The notes under the pieces were generated by a model. It was not told the origin of the DNA. It searched no databases and saw only the letters and a list, made by a program, of their open reading frames with translations. Position numbers and translations under genes: made by a program. From the NCBI RefSeq assembly GCF_016859285.1, contig NC_053417.1, forward strand, positions 18,902,706-18,966,705: a stretch of DNA of 64,000 nt. The letters are read 5' to 3'. This DNA is from Xiphias gladius. Lineage: Eukaryota; Chordata; Actinopteri; Istiophoriformes; Xiphiidae. Shown here piece by piece: positions 9,925 through 24,605 of the stretch (positions within the stretch are counted from its first letter, which is position 1; each line of letters opens with the position of its first letter).

Positions 9925-12355
9925 TCACATTACAGTGCAGCAACAACAGGTGGCAGGATAGTTATCTGCATTAACTTTGAACTCATTCCCGTAAACAAAG
10001 TAAATGTGTGATTTCCCTTTCCACAAGTAGGACACCTTGGTGACGGGGATCAGCTCTATGGTTTGACGCTGCAGACAAAGAAAGCAAATATGAGCATGTT
10101 ACACAAACACAAAATTTGGGCTTTGATCATGAGTATTGTCCAGTCTAAACAAAACCTTTTATATTATATTAAAATATTATAAATACCTGTTGTAGAATTC
10201 GTGACGTATGGGAATATTTGCCCTGGTGTTCACTGACAAGGCGCTGCGCAGCATTCACCACTGCAGGGTCTGGGAAGCCCATCACTGGGTATACCTGCAC
10301 CAGGTGATCAGAAAAATATGAACAAGTGCTGAATCACCATCATTGTTTAAATTATGTTCAATTACTGGTTGACAGATCAAGCCAGATAACAACCATTTTA
10401 GTGTTTAATTTATTGTGAGGAGTACAATGACACACAGGTATGACCCTTTGAATATAGGATCAGTATTAGGCCTAAGACCAGTTCACAGTACACAGGCTGC
10501 ATAGGGAATGCAGCACATGAGCAGCAGCAGCTTCGGTCCTCCATCAGTGTAACACAGCAAGTGTTCAGCCAAAGGGTTTTTGTGTGGTGCACGGAGCCAA
10601 ATACACAATAAAAGTGATGAGAATAGATTTGAAGCAGTTCGCCTCATAAAGCACCAGGGTAACGAGTTATGTGAGGTGTGAAAATTTCTGTATTGATTAA
10701 AACATGAGTGAAATGTATCCTGTGTGGACAGCCTGTAAGCCTGTTTGTTTAGATACACAGATGAAGGAAAATATGGGACAACCGTTCCACTAATAAGCAT
10801 GCGTGGTTATCACAGAGTTCACTAAGTCAGGGAAAAATTTCCTCACCAAAACCTAAGTAATATGTTTGTTCTATATCCTTGTGCTCTCCCACTTACATCT
10901 TGTACCTCCTGAGAAAGTAAGAAACAATCTTTTACCATGTACTGAGAGTCTCTGAAAAGCTCCTTGCCAGACACCTTGCTAAGGTTGTTCACCTGCAGTC
11001 CACTCGATTGTTCTACAACATAGTTGTCAGAGTTGTTTGTCCTGAAAGCATATACATAAAAAAGAAGGTATACAGTTTAATTTTAGAACTGTTAAATGCT
11101 ACTTAACATTATAAAGTAGCCATAAATTTTGATGTCCTTCAGATCATGAAGAAAGACTATTCATTGCTTTAGTTGTCAGGCATTCTTGACAGATAAACAA
11201 TAATAAGAAAACAGCACCATTTCACAGTCAGGTTGATGTAGACTAGAAGCTGTTGTTTTCCACGACATGTGTCACATTGCGTCGATCCTTGCCCATGACA
11301 GTGACTGCAGCTGTAACAGCACAAAGTTTAATAACTACCCGTATGTTTTAGGAAAAGCACAAACTGTACTGTTTATAAATTACTTACTGATGCTCTCACT
11401 TTATTAGAAATCTACAGGTAACGCTTACTTGTCCCTTCCTCGTCCATTGCAGTGGCTGCATCGATCATCTCCGTGGCGGTAACCAGATCCATTGCACACC
11501 CAACAAACTTTCTGACAGGAGAGAGAAAAAAAATTATATGATCAGATTATCTCATTTAAGGCCTTCAAGTAACTTTTTCAGTGAGGTCTGTGGAAATTAC
11601 TTACATTACCAGCTCCGGCACAGTCTTTGCAAGGTTTTCTTCCCATTCCCATACAAACGTGGCAGTTCTGCAGATGAAATGATTCTCGTCAGGAAAATAT
11701 CTAAAAAGGCAATCATGGCATCTTTTTCTTCTCCAAGCATATTTTACATCATGCAGTATTGTTATAATTTACCTTCACAGACGAAGTGTAGGGAACCTTG
11801 ATAACCTGTTTGCCATCAATAAAAAAACCGGGGGTTTTAGCCGGAATATCCCAAGGCCCTGGAGGTGTTTGGGCATAGGCATCCACTGGCTGGCCTGATC
11901 CAAATAAAACAACACATTAGACTGTCACTGGGAAGTTGCAGTAAATAGCTGACTGACAGCAGAAGTAGTATCGTTACAGCAGCATTAAGTTACAGCATTT
12001 TCTGGTTCCAGCTTCTCAAACATGAGAATTTGGACGCTTTTCTCTATTTTATATAATTTTAAATTGATTATCTTTGTGTTTTGGACTGTTGGTCTGACAA
12101 AAAAAATGCAATTTGAAGATATCACCGCAAGCAAAAAGTAACAGTAATGTACCATTATATGGCTCGTGACTCCATTCTGTAGATCTTGTTTCAGCAAAAG
12201 TTTCCAGGCGATACTAAAACAAAGCAGGGGTGGAGAAAAACAAACATTAAACACAATTAAACAATCCACTGGCATTTCTTTGCTTATTCATGCGTTGAAC
12301 ATCCAAAACCTTAAAAACTATTAGTTCTATGGATTTTCCATTTAGTGGGTTTTCC

Positions 12356-12397
<42 letters not shown>

Positions 12398-14184
12398 TGA
12401 ATAGACCTCCTCTTACCCTGTATGTATTGAATGCTTCCATGTTGGTGATCACACCATCCTTTGCTGGTGCTGAACTGTAGCAGCACTTGCTGGAGGCAAA
12501 CAGGACAAACGCCTCGCGAGCAGTGTCTTCAGTTATAGATGGGATACTGCCAGCAGTGAAAGAATGACATACAGCATTTCATGAACTGTAATCTTTTCAA
12601 AGAAAGCGATACTTACCATAGCGCCTGAAGCAGTGCACTTGCTTTAATTCTAAAACCACATCATTTGAAAATGTTTTCAAATCCTATTAGCAGTCATGGT
12701 GTAGGAAAGGGAATAGTTTGAGCCTTACTTCCAATGTGGTTGTTCAGGTCCAGGCTCAGGCTGAGGAGCCGGGTAAGCAGGCATGGGTGGGGGAAGAAAT
12801 CCACCTACAGCAGATATTGAAGGTTTTTTGTACTGTTTCATTGCTTTATCCTCAGAGCAATCATTCCTTGTGCTTTTTTTACATACAGTAAACACTGCGC
12901 ATCGACTTTACAAGGTATACCTGTAAAATCCAATACAACAGTTCAGCCTTAAATTCTACCTTTACAAAAAGAATAGCGTTCAGTTTTGAGTCACACAATC
13001 AGAGAGGTATTCTTTTAACTTTATACTATACTGCATTATATCGAAAGGTGTTTCTAATGTTCTGCCTAACCCAATTTACAAACATGGGGGGGGGGGTAAG
13101 ATATTAGAAATACATCAGTATAATCCAGTACAACACCACCACTAACTACTACTTCAGTAACAAACATACGGTTGAATTAACACCCCTCATTAAGTTAAGT
13201 TAAGTTAAGTTAAGTAAACAAAAACTGGCCTTCTTAAACTTTGTAAAGGTAGAATATGTGGCAGAGCTGTTGCACTGGATTGCTTTAGATTGTATATAGT
13301 ACTGTGCAAAAGTTTTAGGTACTTTGGATGTTTAGATTCTTATCCATCATGCAGTACCATCACCATACAGCCAGAGTCATAAATAGCCTTCTTCAGAGAC
13401 AAGAAGAACAAGGAGTCCTGAAACAGATGGTCTGGCCCCCACAGAGTCCTGATCTCACCATCACGGAGTCAGTCTGGGATCACGGGAACGGAGAGAAGAC
13501 ACTGAGACAGCCTAAATCTAGTTGGCACAGAAGAACTGTGCCAACTAGCCAGTTCTACAAGATGCTTGGAACAACCTACCTGCCAAGAATCTTAAAAACT
13601 GTACACAAGCGGGAGAACTGGTGCTGTTTTAAAGGCAAAAGGTGGTCACACCAAATACTGATTTGATTTAGTTTATCCTGTTTACTGCGCTTTGTATGAT
13701 GTTGACTGATAAATAAAAATTATTAATTGCGTTATTTTTAAAAGCATTATCACTCTGCTTTTAGTGCCCATCAAACTTTTGCACAGTACTACGAGTGTAA
13801 CTGGTAAAGTGGCCATACTGTACCTCCTCCTGCCACTGTTCCTTCATAGCCAGGCATGCTGTCAAACATGCTGGCCGGAGGAGCGCTGGGGCCCTCAGCT
13901 GTGGGTGGGGCGAACATGGCTAAAAGAAAAAACCAGAAGAACCAGTTCAGTCATATCAGAACAGATACAGATGTAGACTTTCAAATGTTAAAAAATCTGT
14001 TTCGGCTTTCACGAATTACACAAACGAGTAGCCTGTAAAACTGCGCGAGGCTTCCCACGGGTCTTTTTAGAGACTCCAGCTGAACTCTTTGGGTCTCCCA
14101 CACTGCAAACACGTTTCTACACGACAACCATAAGGTAAGGTAGCGAGGGGGTGACTTACCCCGGCCCTCCGTGTGAGTGTCCAT
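9925..14184 (-). CDS. ssuh2: SSUH2 homolog, DnaJ-type cysteine-rich zinc-binding protein
   Basis: Exons: 14184-14160, 13919-13824, 12804-12729, 12649-12617 (optional, 33 nt), 12546-12417, 12213-12153, 11894-11773, 11667-11605, 11511-11429, 11310-11218, 11041-10936, 10294-10187 and 10068-9925. All are GT-AG and phase-consistent, giving 379 residues, or 368 without the 33-nt exon. The N-terminus is Pro-rich. A conserved block (IPSITEDTAREAF, SSKCCYSSAPAKD, YRLETFAETRSTEW) precedes a zinc-binding region with six CxxCxGxG-like repeats: CHVCMGMG, CKDCAGAG, CWVCNGSG, CSHCNGRG, CSHCHGQG and CDTCRGK. A beta-rich C-terminal domain ends PATCCCCTVM, a Cys cluster with a CaaX-like tail. SSUH2 biochemistry is poorly defined; human variants have been linked to dentin defects. 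Residues, phases and length support the family strongly. Confidence 0.93.
12359..12394. repeat. (CA)n microsatellite in ssuh2 intron
   Basis: About 18 uninterrupted AC dinucleotides, starting about 20 bp beyond the donor of the 12546-12417 exon. On the sense (minus) strand this is a GT-rich tract. Confidence 0.95.
12904..13815. mobile_element. MITE copy split by a Tc1/mariner remnant
   Basis: The left part (CTTTACAAGGTATACCTGTA, then AATCCAATACAAC) and the right part (AACTGGTAAAGTGGCCA) match the two inverted ends of the intact MITE at 61.89-62.20 kb. The internal text CACTGGATTGCTTTAGATTG matches too. The element is interrupted at 13298-13790 and nearly fills ssuh2 intron 12805-13823. A short (TTAAG)n run lies at about 13193-13216. 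Confidence 0.7.
13298..13790 (+). mobile_element. Tc1/mariner-like deletion derivative
   Basis: It is bounded by inverted repeats AGTACTGTGCAAAAGTTT (left) and their reverse complement ending at 13790, with TA at the outer edges. The internal frame retains a transposase fragment: VWPPQSPDLTITESVWD, matching the PQSPDLNPIENLW block around the catalytic Glu, and a tail resembling the C-terminal KGG(H) block. At about 490 bp against about 1.3 kb it is internally deleted and non-autonomous. Confidence 0.85.
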
Positions 14185-14338
14185 TCGGAGAGGTTTTTAC
14201 AACTAGACTAAAGACGCACACACATGGTCCGGCCCCCCTCAACAAAACCCCTTGCAACTTCTGTCAAACCCGCGGTACTCGCACGCCTTCAGCTGCCACC
14301 GGTGCTGTACCTGCTTCAGATGGACTGCAGCTCGGCCG

Positions 14339-14346
14339 TGACGTCA
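14339..14346. promoter_or_regulatory. ssuh2: Full CRE palindrome upstream of ssuh2
   Basis: TGACGTCA, the perfect CREB/ATF consensus, lies about 155 bp upstream of the ssuh2 exon 1 ATG in GC-rich sequence. It is a plausible proximal promoter element for the 14184 start; function is inferred. Confidence 0.5.
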
Positions 14347-14495
14347 CCCTGAAGGCGTGCGCTGCGTTGCGCCACCGGGGGCGTGCAATTATAACACCAC
14401 TAAATTACTTCACATCTGTGTCGTAAAATGGCTCTGCATTCAGTGCAAAAGTTGAATAACACGTCCGTGGACCCTACCAGCTCTCCCCTCTGCAC

Positions 14496-14667
14496 CTGGG
14501 ACATAACCGGGATTGGCCATTCCGTAGTTCCTGGGCTGACGGCTGAAAGTAACGGGAAACGAAAGTTAAACACCGTGAGGTGGGAAATGCTGCGAGCCGA
14601 GTTTAGGTTGCAGTTAAAACACTCGCTAACGGGGCGACACTCACCTCATAATGGGCTGGTGTTCCAT
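14496..14667 (-). CDS. ssuh2: ssuh2 alternative 5' coding exons
   Basis: Two small exons on the minus strand form a second open 5' end. 14667-14645 starts MEHQPIM and ends in a GTGAGT donor in phase 2. 14542-14496, after an AG acceptor, completes a Ser codon, reads RQPRNYGMANPGYVP and ends in phase 1 at a GTGCAG donor. That phase joins exactly to exon 2 (13919-13824), as exon 1 at 14184 does. The predicted N-terminus is Tyr/Pro/Gly-rich. The open frame, two splice sites and matching phases support it; no transcript was available. Confidence 0.55.
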
Positions 14668-14699
14668 CTAAAGGCTCTGGGAAGCGACTAAACGACAAG

Positions 14700-15254
14700 A
14701 ATTAAAACGGGTCCGAAGCTTCATGGGTGCACTAATCACAGGCAGTCCGTATGACACCCATCGCCGTGTGACACAAAAAAACACATCATTTACCTTTTAT
14801 TACACCCAACACTGGCTTCCGTCAGCCGTTAGTCAGCTGACTCCTTCCTCTCTACTGACAGTTAAACAGGAAAGAAAACGTCACTCTTCTGGTGGTCTTG
14901 GTTTTTTCTACTTGTTGAATCAATCTTCCTTTATATGATCCGCTCTGTCACAGTTTTCGCAAGTACAGAAGCCCCCAGCGCCCCGAAACAGAGCTGTTCA
15001 GGAAGTGCGCACCAACCGTTTCATGAGCGGTAAACACATAGGAAAGGTGGGCACACAGATATGTGTGTGTGTATGTGTGCGTGCGTGCACTTTAGGACGT
15101 GATAATATAACATTTAGTGAATGACAATAAGCAAGACGAGACTCATATTGTTTAAGTTTTGAGAGTGCAACTTCCCGTGCAGCGCAGGCGCTCTAAAATA
15201 CCGTAGTGCTGACAAACTACAGTACCCATAAGCCTTTGCAACACTCGCGGAAGT
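14700..15254. promoter_or_regulatory. Divergent ssuh2 / rpl32 intergenic promoter region
   Basis: About 555 bp separate the upstream ssuh2 exon from the rpl32 transcription start. No TATA box is evident. At 15215-15239 is an ACTACAGTACCCATAAGCC-type motif resembling the ZNF143/Staf site (ACTACANTTCCCA..GCC). A short GT/GC-rich run is at about 15061-15088. Confidence 0.5.
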
Positions 15255-15308
15255 CCTTTTTCTTTCCTTCCGCCGTCGCTGAGGTCCCTTTTGGATTTAC
15301 ATCGGCGG
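15255..15308 (+). other. rpl32: rpl32 non-coding first exon with 5'TOP
   Basis: The pyrimidine tract CCTTTTTCTTTCCTTCCG at the expected start fits a 5' terminal oligopyrimidine motif, which places ribosomal protein mRNAs under mTOR/LARP1 control. The exon ends at a GTGAGT donor (15309) and joins the acceptor at 15981-15983. The exact start base is inferred. Confidence 0.7.
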
Positions 15309-15955
15309 GTGAGTCGATACAATCTATGGTAATCCGCGCGATTTAAGGCATTATTTGTCGATCCTGACGTGGGTTATAAATCGTACAAATTAATTCCATA
15401 TATGTGGGATAATAGTGACCGTTTTGTCATTTTATATCGTCTTTAATGTGTCGTTCTGGAGTGAGGAGCTGCTGCTAAAGCGGTTGCCAGCGCTCTCCCC
15501 GTGAAATGGGGTTGTATGCAGTAAATGGTGTCATAGAAGCACTGTGAAATAACTTAGCAGTTCTTATATTTAGACGTGACTTTCTTTTTTTCTTTCAGCG
15601 GTTTGGCCTAATCAAGCTTTTGCTGCTTGAAATAGAGTAGCATGGCTAGCTAGCTAGCTAAATACTGAGTGCACGGTTGGCGATAGTTAGCTAACGCTGG
15701 TCAACACGTTTACCTTGAGGCTCACTCCACAGAAAAGTGGAAGGATACTTGCTTCATTGCTTTTAGTCTCAGGCTCAGTGAGAGCTTTGGTCTATAAATG
15801 TGGCAGTGAGTTAGTTGCAATGTCCTCCACAGCTTGTAGTCGTGCATTTTCTCGCATTGAAAACTGAATATAGTGCTTGCAGTATAAAGCACATTGTGGT
15901 ATAATGCTGCAACACTGAAGCTGGTATAATAGCGCTGAATTGGTTGTAGCCCTAA

Positions 15956-19510
<3,555 letters not shown>

Positions 19511-19523
19511 ACTGGTTATACAC

Positions 19524-19529
19524 AATAAA
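19524..19529 (+). other. rpl32: rpl32 polyadenylation signal
   Basis: AATAAA starting 14 nt after the TAA stop. This gives a very short 3' UTR, typical of ribosomal protein mRNAs. Confidence 0.9.
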
Positions 19530-22158
19530 CGCTTAAAAATGGAAACTGGCTCATGGATAATTTTTATGCACATCATTCCTCGTCAGCAGGGTTATTGCAC
19601 AGGTCTGGAAAATCTTACATGCGTGAAACCCGACTAAACTTTCATGTCTTTGTAATTGACATCGTTTTAATGGATTACAGCGGCTCATCTCCACATGCTT
19701 TAAATTTAGTGCTACATGTTGTAGGAAGTTAGGCAAATAAGACAAACTTGAAATTCTACTCTTCCTGTTTGGAAATTTGGGCAATATTGATCCAAGGAAC
19801 GAGATATAGAGTAAAAATTGTTCAGTTAATGCAGTGTTTTTATTTTGGCTTTCAGTTAAAATTGGCTGTACGCCTCAAGTTAATGTTGAGCAGTAACAAT
19901 GGTGTTCAGGTAATGTTTCACAAGTTTCCTTGTGATTGCAATTCAAATAAGTATCATTGGTGGACTGACATCTAATTTCAAAAGGAAGATGTCAATAATG
20001 TGTTGGGAGTCTACAGGAATTATAAATGGGTATTTATTTTTTTTTGGCCTGATACTTATACAAGAGCTATTTTCATACATTGCACAGGCATCAAAATGGT
20101 AAGGAAATGCTCACATATGAGTTGACGATGGCTACAGAGCTGGTTGTATTCTCCCTGGGGTAAATGGGGTTACTCCTCACCTCCTTCCAGATGACAGGAT
20201 GGTGGAACAGAACAAAAGGGGCAAGATGCTCGAGGAACAGTGTTGACCCATATTATAAATGGAAGAGGCTTCATAACTTTGTATAAACACCGTTTTGCCT
20301 CCAAGATGTGATCCAGGGTAGCTTTTTTGAAGAGTACATGCTTTCACAGTTTGTAAGGCTTTTGCTGTCAAAGAACATTCTGGACTCAATTCAGCTTTTT
20401 TTTTTTTTTTAATTTAACTTTCACCAAATTTACTCAAGGTCTCTTGGATAAATATGCAGCATTGAAAAATAGTGAAAAATAGAAAAGTAATCTTTAAGTT
20501 TTAATGCAGTCTAAATATGTTTGATTTAAAGAACAAGTGTTTTTGATACTAGTACATTTTGCTGATTTTGTACGTAAATAAAACCCTGAATGTAGGACTT
20601 ACACTTGTAAACGGAGTAGAGTGTGCAGAGTGGTACTGCTGCTTTTGCTTAAGTAAAGGACGAGGAGTACTTCTTCCACCACTGATCATTTGTGAAACAG
20701 GCCCAGGCCTAGTCTCAGGCCTAATCCAGCATAACCCTGATGACATCACTATGAAGTCTTCATGGTTATATTCTCAGACTGAAAAACATTATTCAACTGT
20801 TCACAGGCTGAGTAGTACCAACAATGACTAGACTTGATGGGTAAAATTGGCAGAGTGCCCCTTTAAATAACATTCTGTATGTAGCCTGGGCCTTTTAACC
20901 AAACATGAGGTTGTACACACATGTTCCATTTAAATAAACACAGCAGTCAAAGTGGTTCAGGTACTGTTACAAGCAGTTTAATTAGCTGATAAAATGAATT
21001 TTGATAAAATTATCTGCTGGTCCTGCTAGAAAGGACAGGGTGAAAAGAAAGTAGACAGTCAGAGGGGGCAGTAGAGTGTGGGGTAAAAAAAATAATAACC
21101 AATAAAAAAGAAATGCACCATTCACCCAACCTATAGGTGACCACACTGAAGTAACCAGCACAGACCAGACAAAACTGTCCCAAGTGCGCCGACTGACTGC
21201 CACTAGGAAACCCTACAGAAAGAAAGGAGGACCAGAATTATTTAAGTGTTAAAACCACTAAATACTAACAAACGCTGTATACCTAGATACTATAACCTAG
21301 TGGATAATAATCAGTGATTGGCTGAAATTAAAAGGGTCATAGGGAGACAATTAGATTAGAACACAACATAAATTAAAAAAAAACAAAAACATATCAGCGT
21401 CACATGCTCTGGCTTGTGCATATTTCTGCTGCTCACAGTCTCCGCGCAGGTTTAGGACTAATGGCAGGGATACAGTTTGGCACCATGTATCAGCATGCTC
21501 AGACAAATCCTCGGCTGACATGCTCATCTAATTGCTTGACTTTCTATACAAATGAATTAAATCGCGTGTTATCAAGTCATTTCTTTGAATCGGCCAGCTC
21601 AGAGTGTACGTTGTTTTGCGATGTTTAGAGCTGGCTCCCTGCAGAGAAAGTTTCCATTGCATTCTGGCAGGCAAGCTGTGCCCCACAGCCCTGAGCCCTC
21701 TGCCATCTGTTCCTGTAAAACTGACATTGCCAAAGATGCAAAACCTTAGCTTTTATTTAGCCAGTCAGCTTGTGGCTGTTTGGATGTAGAAGTGACTTAC
21801 CAAGGGTAGTTGGAGAAAAAGAGGCACAGTGTTGGATCTGAGTCTTTCCTCTTTTTAAATCCTGCACCTGTTTCTGGAGTGGAAACTCACCTCTCACCTG
21901 AGAGGACTGGAAGTTCTCCAGATTGGGAGGAGAGCACGAGAACAGCAGGACGGGCAGAGACTGCAGTGTCTTAGAGATGGTGAGAGTGTCAGGGAGAGGA
22001 CCGAATCCATTTTTTTCCTTGTCACTGCTCAGAAAATGAACATGTCAGCAAGGGTAGTGTTGGGAAAGGGGCACCTCACTCCCAAGCAGCTCTCCTTCGC
22101 CTTCCCTCAGACAGACTCCCTGAGGAAAGGCAGCCGGTCCGCGGGAGGAAAGAGGAGG
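19530..22158. other. rpl32-grip2 intergenic region with dispersed repeats
   Basis: No coding sequence recognised. Two repeat fragments: about 20590-20690, the right end of the CAGTGGTGGAA family (AAGTAAAGGACGAGGAGTAC, then TTCCACCACTG); and about 20700-20870, with CTGATGACATCAC, TATTCTCAGACTG and GCAGAGTGCCCCTTTAA, matching 35425-35600. Several CACCTG E-boxes at about 21868-21900 precede grip2 exon 1A and may belong to its promoter. Confidence 0.5.
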
Positions 22159-22213
22159 ATGTTCTCGTTTTCTCTCAGATGTCGACTGGGCATCATCAGA
22201 GGAAGAACCAAAG
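22159..22213 (+). CDS. grip2: grip2 alternative first coding exon 1A
   Basis: It encodes [18 protein letters not shown] and ends in phase 1 at GTAAAA, joining exon 2 (DEGPYSKGG). This lines up with the usual mammalian GRIP N-terminus, for example the GRIP1 MIAVSFKCRC type. The frame is open upstream to another ATG at 22036, adding 41 Arg/Ser-rich residues; 22159 is chosen because it matches the family N-terminus. The Cys at residue 8 is conserved with GRIP1. Confidence 0.8.
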
Positions 22214-24217
22214 GTAAAACCTCCTGGAAATCCATGTCATGTTTCCGGATTTGGTAATACATTCAGTTGATGTCTTTAATATTGTGAAGAAATACAGGTC
22301 AAACTTGAAAGATTTTGTTATTTGCCAATGAATGCAGTCTTGGAAAACAAGAGAGCAACACTTTACTTTAATTCCCCCGATTAAGCATTTGTAAGCAGTT
22401 TATAACACACCACAATGTAGTTACAAGCAGATATAAGTGTTTATTAATGCATTAGTCAACTCTCACTCCTCCAGTGGACACCCATAAGTGGGTGCTGCTG
22501 TCTAAACAGCTCATGAATGGCAACATAATAAAAGACAGCTTTAATAATGTGAAATATGTCTTTATATGACAGGTTGTAATTGTTGACAGATACTGTACAT
22601 CCATAAACACTTAAAAATGTCTTTATAGCTGTGTACAATTACATTAAACTATGTTATGAGCAATTTATTAAATGTTGGTATACTATTTATAAATGCTAAA
22701 TAGGGGGACTAATAAAGTGTGACCAAGAAGAGTTTTGTCGCCTATACAAAATTATTTGACTTTAACAAGTTTATTTGTAAGTTTTTCCCCAAAGAGTCAC
22801 CAAATTACAGACATTATCTGAAGCAGTTTTAGAAAGAGAGTAAACATGTGTCAGTGTTTGCAGCAGGCCTGTTAAACACAGCATTTGCTTTGAACGTCCT
22901 TAAAGGTGAACACTGAAGCATGAGTATGTGTGGTGCTGGCCCACAAGTGGATTAGTCATTTCGCTTTTCAGATTTTCACTTGCAACTGGAGCTGATCACC
23001 ATAAGATGGCAGTGCAGTCAGTTTGATCGATGAGGTGGCTGCGTTTCAGGCCCTTCGGCCTACAACATCCTCTTTGTCTATAAAAAATAAAAACCTGAGT
23101 GTTTTCACGAGGATTTATTTTTTAAATAATGTCAACGAAAAATTTGGAAAACAAACCACCACCAGATATTGAAAAAAGCCACACACAATTCTCCTCTTGA
23201 GAGTCCTGCACCTTTTCAATCTTTTCAAACTCTGCCGCTCTTTGTGTCTTTTTTGGTCGAGCCTCTGTTTGAAAATTCCATTTTCCTAAACCAATCATTA
23301 CATTATCAATCCCTCTGGATCAATAATGTAGATTTACTAGTTTAGAGTAAGTGCAGAAGAGTCAATTTTTATTGTAACCCAACATTTGCCTCCCTGTTCC
23401 CAGAGGTTTTTATCAGTCCAGCACACTGCTCTGTCTCCTGATTCTCTTTATTATGTTGGAAATTAATTAGTCTCGCTCTGAAAGACTACGCTCACTCACA
23501 CTGTAAATGGGGTATTAAGGACAAAAGTCTCAGAGGAAATTATCTACACCGAAGAGTATAGTGTCCACTGGTACAGCTGACTAATTAGGCTTCATGCAAC
23601 AGCGGGTAGAAACATGGAAATGTTTGTAATCACTTTACACATCTGTAAAATTGGCAGTTACAGAATAGAGGCTTTAAGTTGACATTGTGAATTTCTGAAT
23701 CTTGTGTATTTTTGTCAGCTGTTTGGGATTTGCTGGTGTTGGACATTGGGATTTCGTATTGAATTTCCCTGCCTTCAAAGGCTCAGGACTGACAACTATT
23801 TGTTTGCAGCGACCAATACAAATGATGCAGACAAGGATCAGAGGGGCTGCCTGTGAGTCTGGAGGAAGGCGTTTGTTGCCGTTGTTGGTGGATGCAGTGG
23901 GGGCCAGGAAGTGCCTGGTGTCGAGGCTTGTGTGCATGACAAATGGACAGACAGGTGTGGCGACGGGTCAGTCAGCAGGGATTAGCAGAGGGTCCTTTCG
24001 ACCTCCTCTGGGGGGAAAAAAAAAAATTTGCCCAATTCTAAGCGCTCCCTTTACTTTTCCGTTTGCATACCATTCATTTATTTTCACGTGATCACAGTCT
24101 GAATCTGTCACCACGGCTCTGTGCTCAACAACTGCACAATATTTAGAATGAATTTTAGTTGTTAGGCATGTTCTCAAACAGGCAGCTACACAGGATTTTT
24201 CGTCTTCTGTTATTTGC

Positions 24218-24284
<67 letters not shown>

Positions 24285-24535
24285 TTTCTGAGAGAGAGAG
24301 AGAGAGAGTGAGAGTGAGAGATACTAGCACTGTGTGGAAAATGGGTGCAGTCTCTGTGTGAGAAAAACGTGACACTGTGCAGGGCTCAGTCTGACAATGA
24401 ATGTGCAGGTGGTGTTAATTGTGCCGAGGGTTGAGTGTGTGGTGTGTGTGCAGTTTTGTCATGCCTAATCTCAGTGCGTGTACGTGTGTGGGTGGGTGGG
24501 TTTGAGGATGTGTTTGACTTGGTGGGAAATGGATA

Positions 24536-24605
<70 letters not shown>

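Noticed and set aside
13328-13666. 112-codon open frame as a possible host gene
   Set aside because: It is a decayed transposase fragment inside a Tc1-like element with inverted repeats.
14428-14691. 87-codon open frame on the plus strand
   Set aside because: It is antisense to the alternative ssuh2 5' exons, which have splice sites and matching phases; the plus-strand text matches nothing.
23702-24091. 129-codon open frame on the plus strand
   Set aside because: No family resemblance and no splice context; it lies between the grip2 alternative first exons and looks like chance.
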